DNA of 64,000 nt from an uncultured Clostridia bacterium (GTDB lineage: Bacteria; Bacillota; Clostridia; Christensenellales; CAG-314), in contig CANQGO010000001.1 in the NCBI GenBank assembly GCA_947623225.1, positions 79,265 to 143,264 on the forward strand. Reading direction: 5' to 3'. The position numbers were made by a program, and so were the translations under genes. Each line of letters opens with the position of its first letter. Position 1 is the first letter of the stretch. Below are positions 41,002-49,171 of this stretch, in pieces. Under the pieces are notes generated by a model, which did no database searches, was not told the origin of the DNA, and saw only the letters and a list, made by a program, of their open reading frames with translations.

Positions 41002-42206
41002 TGGAAACCAATAATGCAGGAATTGCAAAAATATTGATTGTAGGTGTTGGCGGCGGAGGAGGTAATGCCGTCAACAGTATGATAAAAGCGGGAATACGCA
41101 ATGTGGAATACCTTGCTTTGAATACCGACCAGCAAGCCCTATCCAAATTGAGCGCGAAGAAAATGCCTATAGGTGAGAAATTGACTAAAGGTTTGGGTGC
41201 CGGGGCCAATCCCGAAGTAGGCAAAGCCGCCGCTTTGGAAAGCAAGGAAGCCATACAGAATGCGCTACAAGGCGTAGATTTATTGTTTATTGCTGCCGGC
41301 ATGGGCGGTGGAACAGGTACAGGTGCTGCACCTGTCGTGGCCCAAATCGCCAAAGAATTAGAGATATTGACCATTGCCGTAGTGACCAAGCCTTTTAACT
41401 TTGAAGGCGTAAAGCGCATGAAAAATGCCGAGATGGGAATAGAAAATCTCAAGGGGAATGTCGATTCTCTGGTTATCGTTCAAAATGAGAAATTGAACCG
41501 CGACAAAAACTTCTCCATTATGGACGCGTTCGCAAAGGCCGATGAGATTTTATTGCAAGGTATCAGAGGCATAACGGATATAGTAGTTCAAGACGGCAGA
41601 ATCAATCTCGATCTGGCGGATATCAAATGTGTCATGCGCAATAGTGGAATGGCGCACATGGGCGTTGGCGAAGGTAAAGGTAAGAATAAGACAATAGATG
41701 CTATACGTAAGGCTGTATATTCGCCTTTGTTGGAAACGACGATTCAAGGTGCGTCGAGTTTGATAGTTAATTTCCGCGGCGGAGAAGATTTGTCTTTGGA
41801 TGAAGTGACTACAGGTGTAGATCTTGTCCGACAAGTGATATCACCGGATGCCAATGTTTTGTTCGGTGTTGGATTTGACGAAGAAATGAAGGACGAAGTG
41901 CAAGTCACACTTATTGCAACGGGCTTTTCCGGCAAGGGTGATGGTCGCGCGGCATTTTTCAGTAGTGAGGCGGCAACTCACGTCGCGGCAACAAATATAC
42001 AGCGTTCGAACGCAGTCAATCAACCTACAGGTAACGGCAATCCTCTTGGATCGACGGAATCTGCACGCGATATGGCTCCACAAAGTACTCCGTTTGCCAC
42101 GCAACCACAACGCGAGCAACCCGCTCCCGCGCAAACTATTTCGGGGAATGTAGTCGTAGACGAAGATCCGTCCATTCCTCCGTTTTTACGCAGAATGAAA
42201 AATTAG
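41001..42206 (+). CDS. ftsZ: Cell division protein FtsZ
   Basis: A 401-residue tubulin-like GTPase forming the division ring. Nucleotide-binding GVGGGGGNAV, tubulin signature GGGTGTGAAP and the T7 loop (NLDLADIK) are present. A Gln/Pro/Ala-rich linker leads to the C-terminal peptide DEDPSIPPFLRR used by FtsA and other partners. Confidence 0.97.
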   Translation: METNNAGIAKILIVGVGGGGGNAVNSMIKAGIRNVEYLALNTDQQALSKLSAKKMPIGEKLTKGLGAGANPEVGKAAALESKEAIQNALQGVDLLFIAAGMGGGTGTGAAPVVAQIAKELEILTIAVVTKPFNFEGVKRMKNAEMGIENLKGNVDSLVIVQNEKLNRDKNFSIMDAFAKADEILLQGIRGITDIVVQDGRINLDLADIKCVMRNSGMAHMGVGEGKGKNKTIDAIRKAVYSPLLETTIQGASSLIVNFRGGEDLSLDEVTTGVDLVRQVISPDANVLFGVGFDEEMKDEVQVTLIATGFSGKGDGRAAFFSSEAATHVAATNIQRSNAVNQPTGNGNPLGSTESARDMAPQSTPFATQPQREQPAPAQTISGNVVVDEDPSIPPFLRRMKN

Positions 42207-42223
42207 TGTACAGTATTAAGTGG

Positions 42224-42258
42224 CAAAAGCGACTCACCTCAAGAGTGGGTCGCTTTTG
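42224..42258 (+). terminator. Terminator of the dcw cluster
   Basis: A 14-bp stem CAAAAGCGACTCAC / GTGGGTCGCTTTTG with one G-T pair and a 7-base loop lies 18 bases after the ftsZ stop. Confidence 0.85.
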
Positions 42259-42327
42259 TTATTGGCTTTGGTAATGTATGTATATTTTACTCATCTTTGG
42301 GTAAACTTTCATCAGGAGGTAGAAAAA

Positions 42328-42546
42328 ATGAAATCTACAAAGAGTACAAATAACAAACCGGCTAAGAACACAAAAACGAGCGGCTGCTCCAACAGTCAGA
42401 ATAAAACTTCCGATTGTTGCGGCAATAAACGCAGCAGCAAATCCTCTTCGCAAGAAGACGAGAGTGACCCACAAGGTAGTTACACCGGGAATCCCATTGG
42501 CTGGGGAAAATTTGCAGAGCCGATTCAGGATGCGGACGATCTGTAA
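42328..42546 (+). CDS. Small hypothetical protein with Cys-rich middle
   Basis: A 72-residue hydrophilic protein. The first half is Lys/Thr/Asn-rich with three Cys (GCSNS, DCCGN). The second half is acidic, ending in DPQGSYTGNP and PIQDADDL. I recall similar SYTG-to-QDADDL tails on small Clostridia proteins, but no function is known. AGGAGG precedes the ATG at 42328; the frame upstream runs through the ftsZ terminator and is not used. Confidence 0.75.
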   Translation: MKSTKSTNNKPAKNTKTSGCSNSQNKTSDCCGNKRSSKSSSQEDESDPQGSYTGNPIGWGKFAEPIQDADDL

Positions 42547-42550
42547 ATAA

Positions 42551-42580
42551 AAAGCTGTTGCGTTCTGCAACAGTTTTTTA
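42551..42580. terminator. Terminator shared by two convergent small genes
   Basis: A 7-bp stem CTGTTGC / GCAACAG with loop GTTCT and six T on the plus strand; on the minus strand the A-rich side gives T after the stem as well. The minus-strand Cys-rich gene stops at its edge (42578). Confidence 0.8.
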
Positions 42581-42799
42581 TTTGCAGCGGTGATTGAACT
42601 CGACAGATACTCCGGCGGAACGATTGTCGCAATGTAAAGTGATTTTTCCTTTGGCACAGCGATAGGAATATACCAATGAATGCCCGTACTCGTCATGTGG
42701 CTTGGGTCGCTTGCAGCAATTGCGTCGCTGTTGCGAGCAACATATAGTATTCAGATAAGTTTGTTCATTTAGGAACCTTCCGGAATTGCAACACTTCAT
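42578..42799 (-). CDS. Cys-rich small protein, probably from a leaderless mRNA
   Basis: A 73-residue protein with nine cysteines, including three CC pairs (MKCC, ICCSQ, NCCKR), and a basic character. I do not recognise it. It could be a metal-binding or disulfide-linked small protein. It is supported by a minus-strand promoter whose predicted start falls on this ATG and by a terminator exactly at its stop. There is no Shine-Dalgarno sequence. It is divergent from acpP, with almost touching -35 boxes. Confidence 0.55.
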   Translation of the reverse strand: MKCCNSGRFLNEQTYLNTICCSQQRRNCCKRPKPHDEYGHSLVYSYRCAKGKITLHCDNRSAGVSVEFNHRCK

Positions 42800-42804
42800 A
42801 TTAA

Positions 42805-42834
42805 ACAATATGATTTGATCATAAAATTTGTCAA
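42805..42834 (-). promoter_or_regulatory. Promoter of the Cys-rich gene
   Basis: On the minus strand TTGACA (42834-42829), 18 bp, TATTGT (42810-42805). The ATG lies five bases further. Confidence 0.5.
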
Positions 42835-42839
42835 AATAC

Positions 42840-42868
42840 TTGAAAGTTTAATAAAAGTGTACTATACT
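42840..42868 (+). promoter_or_regulatory. Promoter of acpP
   Basis: TTGAAA (42840-42845), 17 bp, TATACT (42863-42868). Confidence 0.8.
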
Positions 42869-42895
42869 GTGTTTATATCACAGGAGGATCTAACA

Positions 42896-43129
42896 ATGAT
42901 TTTTGAAAAAGTACGCAGATTGCTCGCAGAATCTCTCAATATTGACGATCAGAGCAAGATCACAATGGAATCCAATATTGTTCAGGATTTGGGCGCAGAC
43001 AGCCTTGATATGGTGGAAATGCTCATGTCTCTGGAAGATAATTTCGGAATTACCGTTCCTGACGAAGCGGCAAATGAGCTTGTAACGGTCGGTGCTATTG
43101 TTAAATATATAGAAGAACAAAAGAAGTAA
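42896..43129 (+). CDS. acpP: Acyl carrier protein
   Basis: A 77-residue acidic four-helix carrier for fatty-acid synthesis. The phosphopantetheine site is the Ser in GADSLDMVEMLM. The ATG at 42896 has AGGAGG upstream. It stands alone between its own promoter and terminator, without other fatty-acid genes nearby. Confidence 0.95.
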   Translation: MIFEKVRRLLAESLNIDDQSKITMESNIVQDLGADSLDMVEMLMSLEDNFGITVPDEAANELVTVGAIVKYIEEQKK

Positions 43130-43145
43130 AACTTTGATTTTATAG

Positions 43146-43175
43146 TCCGAACGCACATTGTGCGTTCGGATTTTT
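43146..43175 (+). terminator. Terminator of acpP
   Basis: An 11-bp stem TCCGAACGCAC / GTGCGTTCGGA with loop ATT, followed by five T. Confidence 0.92.
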
Positions 43176-43187
43176 GGATTAGCATAT

Positions 43188-43868
43188 ATGCAATACGAAC
43201 AACTTGTAAAAATACTTAAAGAGAATGGAGATGTCGAAAAAGTAGCGTTTCAAAAAAAGATAGCAAATACTTCTGTGCCGAATTTAGGCTGTACTATTCC
43301 GTTTCTCAGACGATTAGCTAAAAATATCTCTTTGGAAGAGATGCAAAGTTTTCCAATTCATGAGTATTATGAGGTGGATTTGCTACGTTCCATTGTGATT
43401 GCCGAGTGTAAATTGCCGTTTGAACTAAAATCGATCCATCTTCTGCGTTTTGTGCAAACGATAGAAAATTGGGCAGTATGTGATGTGCCTGTCAGAATTC
43501 CAAAGGAAGAACGAGAGTGTTACTTTGATTTATTTGCCGGAATGTTGTCTGGCGACAAAACATTTGTATGCAGATACGGGATCGTTAATCTGATGAGCAA
43601 GTTCTCGGACGAAGCGCATATTAATAGGATATTCTTCGAATTGCCTAAAATACAATTATGGGGAAGTTACTATGTGGATATGGGCGTGGCATGGCTTATT
43701 GCTACGGCGATGACAAATTGTCGTGAACAAACTATGAAGTTTATGGAAAATGAAGGTAGGAATGTGTTGAGTCTGTTTGCTTACAACCGTGCTTTGCAGA
43801 AAATGAGAGACAGTCATTGTATAAGCGAAGAAGACAAAAAATGGACGCGGTGTATGAAGATGAATTAA
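43188..43868 (+). CDS. AlkD-like DNA alkylation repair protein
   Basis: A 226-residue HEAT-repeat protein of the DNA glycosylase AlkD superfamily. FLRRLAKNIS, IENWAVCDVP and DMGVAWLIATAM are family-like, and the end FAYNRALQKMRDS matches the usual C-terminus. These enzymes remove alkylated bases without base flipping; many family members are untested. The ATG lies only 12 bases after the acpP terminator, with no promoter between and no strong ribosome site. Confidence 0.8.
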   Translation: MQYEQLVKILKENGDVEKVAFQKKIANTSVPNLGCTIPFLRRLAKNISLEEMQSFPIHEYYEVDLLRSIVIAECKLPFELKSIHLLRFVQTIENWAVCDVPVRIPKEERECYFDLFAGMLSGDKTFVCRYGIVNLMSKFSDEAHINRIFFELPKIQLWGSYYVDMGVAWLIATAMTNCREQTMKFMENEGRNVLSLFAYNRALQKMRDSHCISEEDKKWTRCMKMN

Positions 43869-43911
43869 GGTATAGATTCGTTGAAATATCGACGAATAGA
43901 TCTTCTTCTTT

Positions 43912-44724
43912 ATGATATGCGAAGTTTGTCGCAATCAAATAAATAAAAATGAAGTTGCATACACTACAAATATGTATGAGACAACGGTCAGCGTAGAAAA
44001 AGAAAACAATCACTTGCTGAATTATGTGAAATGGCAGATGGAACAATCATTGATTCAAGTAGATGGATTGATGGCAGAGTCACAAGAATCATTACGTGAT
44101 TATTTTTCTTTTGCGTGTGCAGATAATTATCGTTTTCAGATGCAGCGTCAACTGCGTGAGACTATATCTCAAACATTAGCGTTGGGCTACAAGAATGTTT
44201 ATGTTCGCAAGTTACTGAAAATAGATAAAAACAGTTTTTTTCAAAATATACTTGTAAATACACTTTGTCTTTTTGACAATGACTATGATAGACAGGCCGT
44301 CAGACATTTAATTGACATTGAAAAGTCAATATATATAGACGGTTATTACAATTTCCGCATGGAGACTTTGAAGAAAAAATGGCAGGAGATAGCTAATTTA
44401 GTAAATGATAATTACTATGTTATGACGGACAAGACGTTGATCGTCGAGTTTTTACAATATTTGTTGGAGTCATCTTCGTCTAAACTCAAGAAATTGACAG
44501 TATCGATTGAAAAAGAACGGTTTATTCTATACGGTGATTCGGATGAGGTAATGGAACCCACAGCGTCTTTGGCAAAATATTCCGACATTGAAGAGGAAGT
44601 GATGCTGAATATGCTGTGGCTAAAGCCGCAAATGATAAAGACATATTCTTCGCACCCTTTGAGTAATGATTTTAGAGCCATGTCAGAGCAGTTGTTTGAT
44701 ATAGAGTATATCAATGTTCCGTAA
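43912..44724 (+). CDS. ytxC: Probable sporulation protein YtxC
   Basis: A 270-residue protein. It opens with a CEVC knuckle and is mostly helical. The C-terminal third (VEFLQYLLESSSSKLKKLTV, then LYGDSDEV and NMLWLKPQMI) follows the YtxC pattern. YtxC lies directly upstream of thrS in Bacillus and many Clostridia, as here. Its role in sporulation is not known at the molecular level. The match is by pattern and position, so it is less certain than the neighbours. Confidence 0.65.
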   Translation: MICEVCRNQINKNEVAYTTNMYETTVSVEKENNHLLNYVKWQMEQSLIQVDGLMAESQESLRDYFSFACADNYRFQMQRQLRETISQTLALGYKNVYVRKLLKIDKNSFFQNILVNTLCLFDNDYDRQAVRHLIDIEKSIYIDGYYNFRMETLKKKWQEIANLVNDNYYVMTDKTLIVEFLQYLLESSSSKLKKLTVSIEKERFILYGDSDEVMEPTASLAKYSDIEEEVMLNMLWLKPQMIKTYSSHPLSNDFRAMSEQLFDIEYINVP

Positions 44725-44764
44725 TCGCTAAAAACATTTTGTGCAATAAAAATTATGCAAATAG

Positions 44765-44793
44765 TTGACAGATTTTTGCGTTAGTACTAAAAT
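44765..44793 (+). promoter_or_regulatory. Promoter of the thrS leader
   Basis: TTGACA (44765-44770), 17 bp, TAAAAT (44788-44793). Confidence 0.85.
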
Positions 44794-44809
44794 TTGTTTA
44801 TAAATACGT

Positions 44810-45016
44810 TATAGATTGAGACATGTCTTGCGAATGTAGTCTTTCAGAGAGCAACAGATGGTGTGATTGTTGTAGGCGATATCGTAAGATACCACTCGAT
44901 TTGACGCGTCGCTCCACGAAACGGAGTATAAAGAGTGTACGGCGAGAGCTGTAAAATAAGGTGGAACCGCGGAGTAATTTTCGTCCTTATGAGCAATAGG
45001 CTTGTAAGGTTTTTTT
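44810..45016 (+). ncRNA. T-box riboswitch of thrS
   Basis: The leader has the T-box sequence GGTGGAACCGCG (44960-44971) and ends in a terminator (44985-45016). The stem I region includes AGAGAGCAACAG. ACC in GATACCACTC (around 44892) is a plausible threonine specifier followed by a purine. Uncharged tRNA-Thr should allow read-through into thrS. The specifier is tentative; the T-box itself is clear. Confidence 0.92.
44985..45016 (+). terminator. T-box terminator before thrS
   Basis: A 10-bp stem CCTTATGAGC / GCTTGTAAGG (two G-T pairs) with loop AATAG and seven T. Confidence 0.9.
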
Positions 45017-45031
45017 AATAAAGGAGGAACT

Positions 45032-46951
45032 ATGATGTCTGTAAAAATCAAATTGCCGGATGGCAGTATCAAACAATTCGACGGACCGGTTACTTGCAAT
45101 GAGGTTGCGCAGTCCATATCTATGGGCTTGGCAAAAAATGCCGTCTGCGCAGCAGTAAACGGTGTAAAGTGCGATATGAGCAAGATCTTGACCGAAGACT
45201 GTGATTTTAAGGTGTATACGCTGAAGGATGAAGAAGGACTGGAGGTGCTCAGACACTCTACGGCTCATTTGCTGGCACAGGCTGTTTCGCGCTTGTGGAA
45301 AAACGCCAAATTTGCCATTGGTCCCGCTATAAACAACGGATTTTATTATGATATAGATTTCGGTGATGAAGTGATATCACCGGAAGATCTGCTTGCCATT
45401 GAAAGAGAAATGGCGAAGATCGTAGATGAGGATTTGCCCATAGTACGCAGTGAAATGTCTCGCGATGAGGCAATAGAGTATTTCCGTGAAAGAAATGATC
45501 AATATAAGGTGGAAATTCTATCCGAATTGGACGCCGATACAGTTTCGTTGTATACGCAAGGAGAATATGTGGATTTGTGCCGTGGCCCACATATATCGTC
45601 TACGGGTAGACTGAAGGTGTTCAAACTTACAAGTATTGCCGGGGCATATTGGCGTGGCAATACAAAAAATAAAATGTTGACACGCATATATGGTACGGCA
45701 TTTGAAAAGAAAGCGCAATTGGACGAATACCTGATGCGGATCGAGGAAGCAAAAAAACGTGATCATCGTAAATTGGGTAAAGAACTTGATCTGTATGATA
45801 TATTTGACGAAGGTCCAGGGTTCCCGTTCTTCTTCCCTAAAGGAATGATCTTGCGCAATTTGTTGGAGGACTTCTGGCGTCAGGAACATATAAAGGCGGG
45901 CTATCAGGAAATAAAGACGCCCATGATACTTAATCAGGAACTTTGGCATCGAAGCGGGCATTGGGATCATTATAAGGATAACATGTATGTCGTAAAGATC
46001 GACGACTCGGATTATGCTATAAAACCGATGAATTGTCCGGGCGGAATGCTTGTGTATAAGCGTAAATCTCATAGTTACAGAGATCTTCCCGAGCGTATGG
46101 CCGAGTTGGGATTGGTGCATCGTCATGAACTGTCCGGGGCATTGCATGGTCTTATGCGCGTCAGATGCTTTACTCAAGATGACGCACATATATTCATGAC
46201 TCCGGAACAGATCGAAAGCGAAATCGAGGGAGTAGTGCGACTTATAGATAAAATTTATAAGGTATTTGGATTTAATTACAGCCTGGAACTTTCCACTCGT
46301 CCCGAAGATAGCATGGGAACGGACGAGGAATGGAATACCGCCACAGATGCGCTTAAAAAAGCACTTGAAACGCTGGGTAAGTCGTATGAGATAAACGAGG
46401 GCGACGGCGCATTCTATGGTCCCAAAATAGATTTCCACCTGGAAGACAGTCTGGGCCGTACATGGCAATGCGGTACCATTCAGTTGGACTTCCAGATGCC
46501 TGAACGCTTTGATTTGACATATATTGGCCAAGATGGTGAGAAACATCGTCCGGTAATGATCCACCGCGTCGTATTTGGCAGTATAGAACGCTTTATAGCT
46601 ATTTTGACGGAACATTATGCCGGCGCATTTCCGTTGTGGTTGGCACCGGTACAAATCAAGTTGATACCCATTTCCGAAAATCAAACGGAGTACGCACAGT
46701 CTGTCTGTGATAAGTTGACTGCGATGGGCTTCCGCGTAGAGTTGGACGACAGAAATGAAAAAATGGGATACCGTATTCGCGAAGCGCAATTGAAAAAAAT
46801 ACCGTATATGTTAGTATTGGGTGATAAAGAAAAAGAGACAGGAAATGTCGCCGTTCGCAATAGAAAGAAGGGCGACTTGGGCGTGATGAGTTTTGAAGAA
46901 TTTGTTGCTCGGTTGCGCCAAGAAGTCGAGAGTAAATCCGACGATATGTAA
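45032..46951 (+). CDS. thrS: Threonyl-tRNA synthetase
   Basis: A 639-residue class II synthetase. An N-terminal TGS domain (1-60) and editing domain (HSTAHLLAQA, CRGPH) are followed by the catalytic core with RVRCFTQDDAHIF and a C-terminal anticodon-binding domain (APVQIKLIPIS). Two adjacent ATG codons are possible; the second (45035) has slightly better spacing from GGAGG. It is controlled by the T-box. Confidence 0.97.
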   Translation: MMSVKIKLPDGSIKQFDGPVTCNEVAQSISMGLAKNAVCAAVNGVKCDMSKILTEDCDFKVYTLKDEEGLEVLRHSTAHLLAQAVSRLWKNAKFAIGPAINNGFYYDIDFGDEVISPEDLLAIEREMAKIVDEDLPIVRSEMSRDEAIEYFRERNDQYKVEILSELDADTVSLYTQGEYVDLCRGPHISSTGRLKVFKLTSIAGAYWRGNTKNKMLTRIYGTAFEKKAQLDEYLMRIEEAKKRDHRKLGKELDLYDIFDEGPGFPFFFPKGMILRNLLEDFWRQEHIKAGYQEIKTPMILNQELWHRSGHWDHYKDNMYVVKIDDSDYAIKPMNCPGGMLVYKRKSHSYRDLPERMAELGLVHRHELSGALHGLMRVRCFTQDDAHIFMTPEQIESEIEGVVRLIDKIYKVFGFNYSLELSTRPEDSMGTDEEWNTATDALKKALETLGKSYEINEGDGAFYGPKIDFHLEDSLGRTWQCGTIQLDFQMPERFDLTYIGQDGEKHRPVMIHRVVFGSIERFIAILTEHYAGAFPLWLAPVQIKLIPISENQTEYAQSVCDKLTAMGFRVELDDRNEKMGYRIREAQLKKIPYMLVLGDKEKETGNVAVRNRKKGDLGVMSFEEFVARLRQEVESKSDDM

Positions 46952-46960
46952 AATGTAATA

Positions 46961-46992
46961 TGAGCGGTCGTTTTTCATTAAACGACCGCTCA
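46961..46992 (+). terminator. Hairpin after thrS
   Basis: A 13-bp perfect stem TGAGCGGTCGTTT / AAACGACCGCTCA with a 6-base loop, nine bases after the stop. The T tract is poor, so termination is likely but not certain. Confidence 0.7.
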
Positions 46993-47075
46993 CAAGTTTA
47001 TGTATCCCAACTTTACGATAAAATTTGATTTTTGAAGGAAACTCGTTAAGTTTCGAATAAAACGATGCAAAACGA

Positions 47076-47104
47076 TTGACATGGCGAAAAAAATTTGTTA
47101 AAAT
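47076..47104 (+). promoter_or_regulatory. Promoter of infC-rpmI-rplT
   Basis: TTGACA (47076-47081), 17 bp, TAAAAT (47099-47104). Confidence 0.85.
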
Positions 47105-47111
47105 CAGTATG

Positions 47112-47236
47112 TATTCAAGCAGAACAGAGGTTCTCACCGGACAGATAATTAAATTTGTCGGTCATCCTATAGTATATCGGTGTCCTTAGGGTATTGTGTA
47201 TTGGTGTGGTGTTTTGCTTGATACCGCACTTTTTTT
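47112..47236 (+). ncRNA. L20-type autoregulatory leader
   Basis: The infC leader is about 170 bases long and ends in a 9-bp terminator (47204-47236; GTGTGGTGT / ATACCGCAC, seven T). In Firmicutes, L20 binds this leader and favours termination. The assignment rests on the operon and terminator; I could not align the L20-binding core by eye. Confidence 0.65.
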
Positions 47237-47282
47237 GGCTCATTTATGTAAATCAAAACAAACTTTTCAGGAGGGTACAGTT

Positions 47283-47789
47283 ATAAAAGAGCTTCAAATC
47301 AACGGTCAAATCAGAGATAAAGAGATTAGATTGATTGGAAAAGACGGACAACAATACGGCATCGTTTCTGCTTATGATGGGCAGAGAATCGCCGACGAAC
47401 AAGGTCTTGATCTTGTTAAAATCGCGCCCACATCCGTTCCGCCGGTATGTAAATTGATGGATTACAGCAAATACAAGTACGAGCAGAACAAAAAAGAAAA
47501 GGAAATGAAGCGCAATCAAAAAACTATGGAAATAAAGGAAGTTTGGCTTTCGATGACCATAGATATAGGCGATCTGAATACAAAAGCCAATATAGCGCGC
47601 AAGTTTTTGAAAGATGGTGATAAGGTGAAAGCAACAATACGTATGCGCGGTAGGCAGCAAGCCTATGCCGCACAAGGCGTAGAGGTTATGAATAAATTCG
47701 CCGAATTGCTTTCCGATATTTCAAAAGTAGATAAAGCACCTGTAACGGAAGGAAGAAACATTACAATGTTTCTTGTTCCGCTCAAATAA
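47283..47789 (+). CDS. infC: Translation initiation factor IF-3, non-canonical AUA start
   Basis: A 168-residue initiation factor that checks start codon and initiator tRNA. The N-terminal domain has INGQIRDKEIRLIG and the C-terminal domain KVKATIRMRGRQ. No ATG, GTG or TTG suits the family N-terminus. AGGAGGG (47269-47275) lies seven bases before an ATA codon at 47283, at exactly the right residue. Rare start codons on infC are the known basis of IF-3 self-regulation. It heads infC-rpmI-rplT. Confidence 0.9.
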   Translation: MKELQINGQIRDKEIRLIGKDGQQYGIVSAYDGQRIADEQGLDLVKIAPTSVPPVCKLMDYSKYKYEQNKKEKEMKRNQKTMEIKEVWLSMTIDIGDLNTKANIARKFLKDGDKVKATIRMRGRQQAYAAQGVEVMNKFAELLSDISKVDKAPVTEGRNITMFLVPLK

Positions 47790-47814
47790 ATAATTCAATC
47801 GGAGGAAAAAATAT

Positions 47815-48009
47815 ATGCCTAAACAAAAATCGCATAGTGCATCTAAAAAAAGATTTGTTGTACTCAAAAGCGGCAAAATTAAGCGCGCTCAATGCAACAA
47901 GAATCACAAGCTCGGCAAGAAAACGACCAAAAGAACTCGCAATCTGCGCAGTACCGCTTACGTCAATAAGACGCAAGAAGGGACCATCAAGAGCATGTTG
48001 CCTTACTGA
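47815..48009 (+). CDS. rpmI: Ribosomal protein L35
   Basis: A 64-residue basic protein of the large subunit. The N-terminus MPKQKSHSASKKRF and the K/R-rich body ending in LPY are typical. GGAGG precedes the ATG; it is between infC and rplT. Confidence 0.97.
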   Translation: MPKQKSHSASKKRFVVLKSGKIKRAQCNKNHKLGKKTTKRTRNLRSTAYVNKTQEGTIKSMLPY

Positions 48010-48023
48010 TAGGAGGATGAATT

Positions 48024-48377
48024 ATGAGAATTAAACGCGGAGTAAATGCAGTAAAGAAACGCAGAAAAATATTGAGAGCTGCCAAAGGCTATTTCGGTCT
48101 CAAATCCACCAATTACCGCCTTGCCCGTCAGGCTGTGATGAAAAGCGGCAATTATGCATACGTCGGCAGACGTTTGAGAAAACGTGATATGCGCAGTCTT
48201 TGGATCGCACGTATCAATGCAGCGGCGCATGCGAATGGATTGTCTTATAGCAAGTTTATTCATGGTCTTAAACTCGCCAATATAGATCTCAACAGAAAGT
48301 CTCTTGCGGAAATAGCTGTAAGCGATGCTTCAACGTTTGCAAAACTTGCAGAAACAGCGAAGGCACAACTCAACTAA
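48024..48377 (+). CDS. rplT: Ribosomal protein L20
   Basis: A 117-residue large-subunit assembly protein. [20 protein letters not shown] at the start and LWIARINAA in the middle are diagnostic. In Firmicutes it also represses its own operon through the leader. It ends before a terminator. Confidence 0.97.
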   Translation: MRIKRGVNAVKKRRKILRAAKGYFGLKSTNYRLARQAVMKSGNYAYVGRRLRKRDMRSLWIARINAAAHANGLSYSKFIHGLKLANIDLNRKSLAEIAVSDASTFAKLAETAKAQLN

Positions 48378-48383
48378 TGCAAT

Positions 48384-48407
48384 AAGAGCCTTAATTGGGC
48401 TCTTTTT
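48384..48407 (+). terminator. Terminator of infC-rpmI-rplT
   Basis: A 7-bp stem AAGAGCC / GGCTCTT followed by T, just after the rplT stop. Confidence 0.85.
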
Positions 48408-48421
48408 GCTGTTTGTCTAAA

Positions 48422-49159
48422 ATGATAATCACTTCTACAAGCAATAGTAGAATATCGGAAGTCTCCAAGTTGACTCAAAAAAAATATCGTGATCGTGATG
48501 GCCAGTATTTGCTTGAAGGTATAAGGTTGATTTCCGATGCTATCAAAAGTGGTGCGCAGATCGATGAGATTTTCGTTCGGGAAGGTTTGCAACACAAATT
48601 GCCTTTTGATGACTTTACGGTAGTGTCGGATAGAGTCTTCGCTAAAATAAGCGATACTGTCCACAGCCAAGGCGTAGTTGCAGTCGCTCGCAAACCGCAA
48701 GTGATCATGACGGAACCACAAGGGGATTGTATGGTATTTGACGGATTGCAAGACCCGGGCAATGCGGGAACGCTTATACGTACCGCTGTTGCGTGCGGTT
48801 TCAGCGATATATACGCTGTCAACTCGGTGGACTTATATTCTCCTAAAGTATTACGCAGCGCGATGTCCGCTCATTTTTGTGTAAAATTGCACGAATCGTA
48901 TGATGCGTCGGTAGTTTTCGAATTATTGAGAGATGTCAGAAAAATCGCCGCAGATATGTCCGGAAAAGATGTCTTTCATATGAACTTTGACGGCAAAGTA
49001 GCATTGATTTTAGGCAACGAAGGCAATGGGCTGTCCGAATATACAATGGATCAAGTGGACGAAACCGTTTCATTGCCGATGTCCGGAAAGATCGAGTCAT
49101 TGAACGTCGCTGTCGCAGGAAGTGTTATCGCATATCAGATCTTTTCACAAAGAAGATAA
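48422..49159 (+). CDS. SpoU/TrmH-family RNA 2'-O-methyltransferase
   Basis: A 245-residue SPOUT methyltransferase that likely methylates 23S rRNA ribose. Three knot motifs are present: DGLQDPGNAGTLIRTA, LILGNEGNGLSE and LPMSGKIESLNVAVAGSV. An N-terminal substrate-binding domain of about 95 residues precedes them. The ATG is 15 bases after the rplT terminator with no ribosome site; upstream in-frame TTG codons also lack one. The position after rplT is common in Firmicutes. Confidence 0.88.
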   Translation: MIITSTSNSRISEVSKLTQKKYRDRDGQYLLEGIRLISDAIKSGAQIDEIFVREGLQHKLPFDDFTVVSDRVFAKISDTVHSQGVVAVARKPQVIMTEPQGDCMVFDGLQDPGNAGTLIRTAVACGFSDIYAVNSVDLYSPKVLRSAMSAHFCVKLHESYDASVVFELLRDVRKIAADMSGKDVFHMNFDGKVALILGNEGNGLSEYTMDQVDETVSLPMSGKIESLNVAVAGSVIAYQIFSQRR

Positions 49160-49171
49160 TTGGAGGTAAAT

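Noticed and set aside
42220..42327. N-terminal extension of the 42328 small protein with a hydrophobic segment
   Set aside because: The extension is encoded by the ftsZ terminator; AGGAGG favours the ATG at 42328.
45518..46789. A 423-codon minus-strand open frame opposite thrS
   Set aside because: thrS is certain; long antisense frames are common in such codon usage and this one shows no motif.
47196..47282. ATG start of IF-3 at 47196
   Set aside because: That ATG lies before the leader terminator and would add 29 unrelated residues; the ribosome site at 47269 points to the ATA codon.
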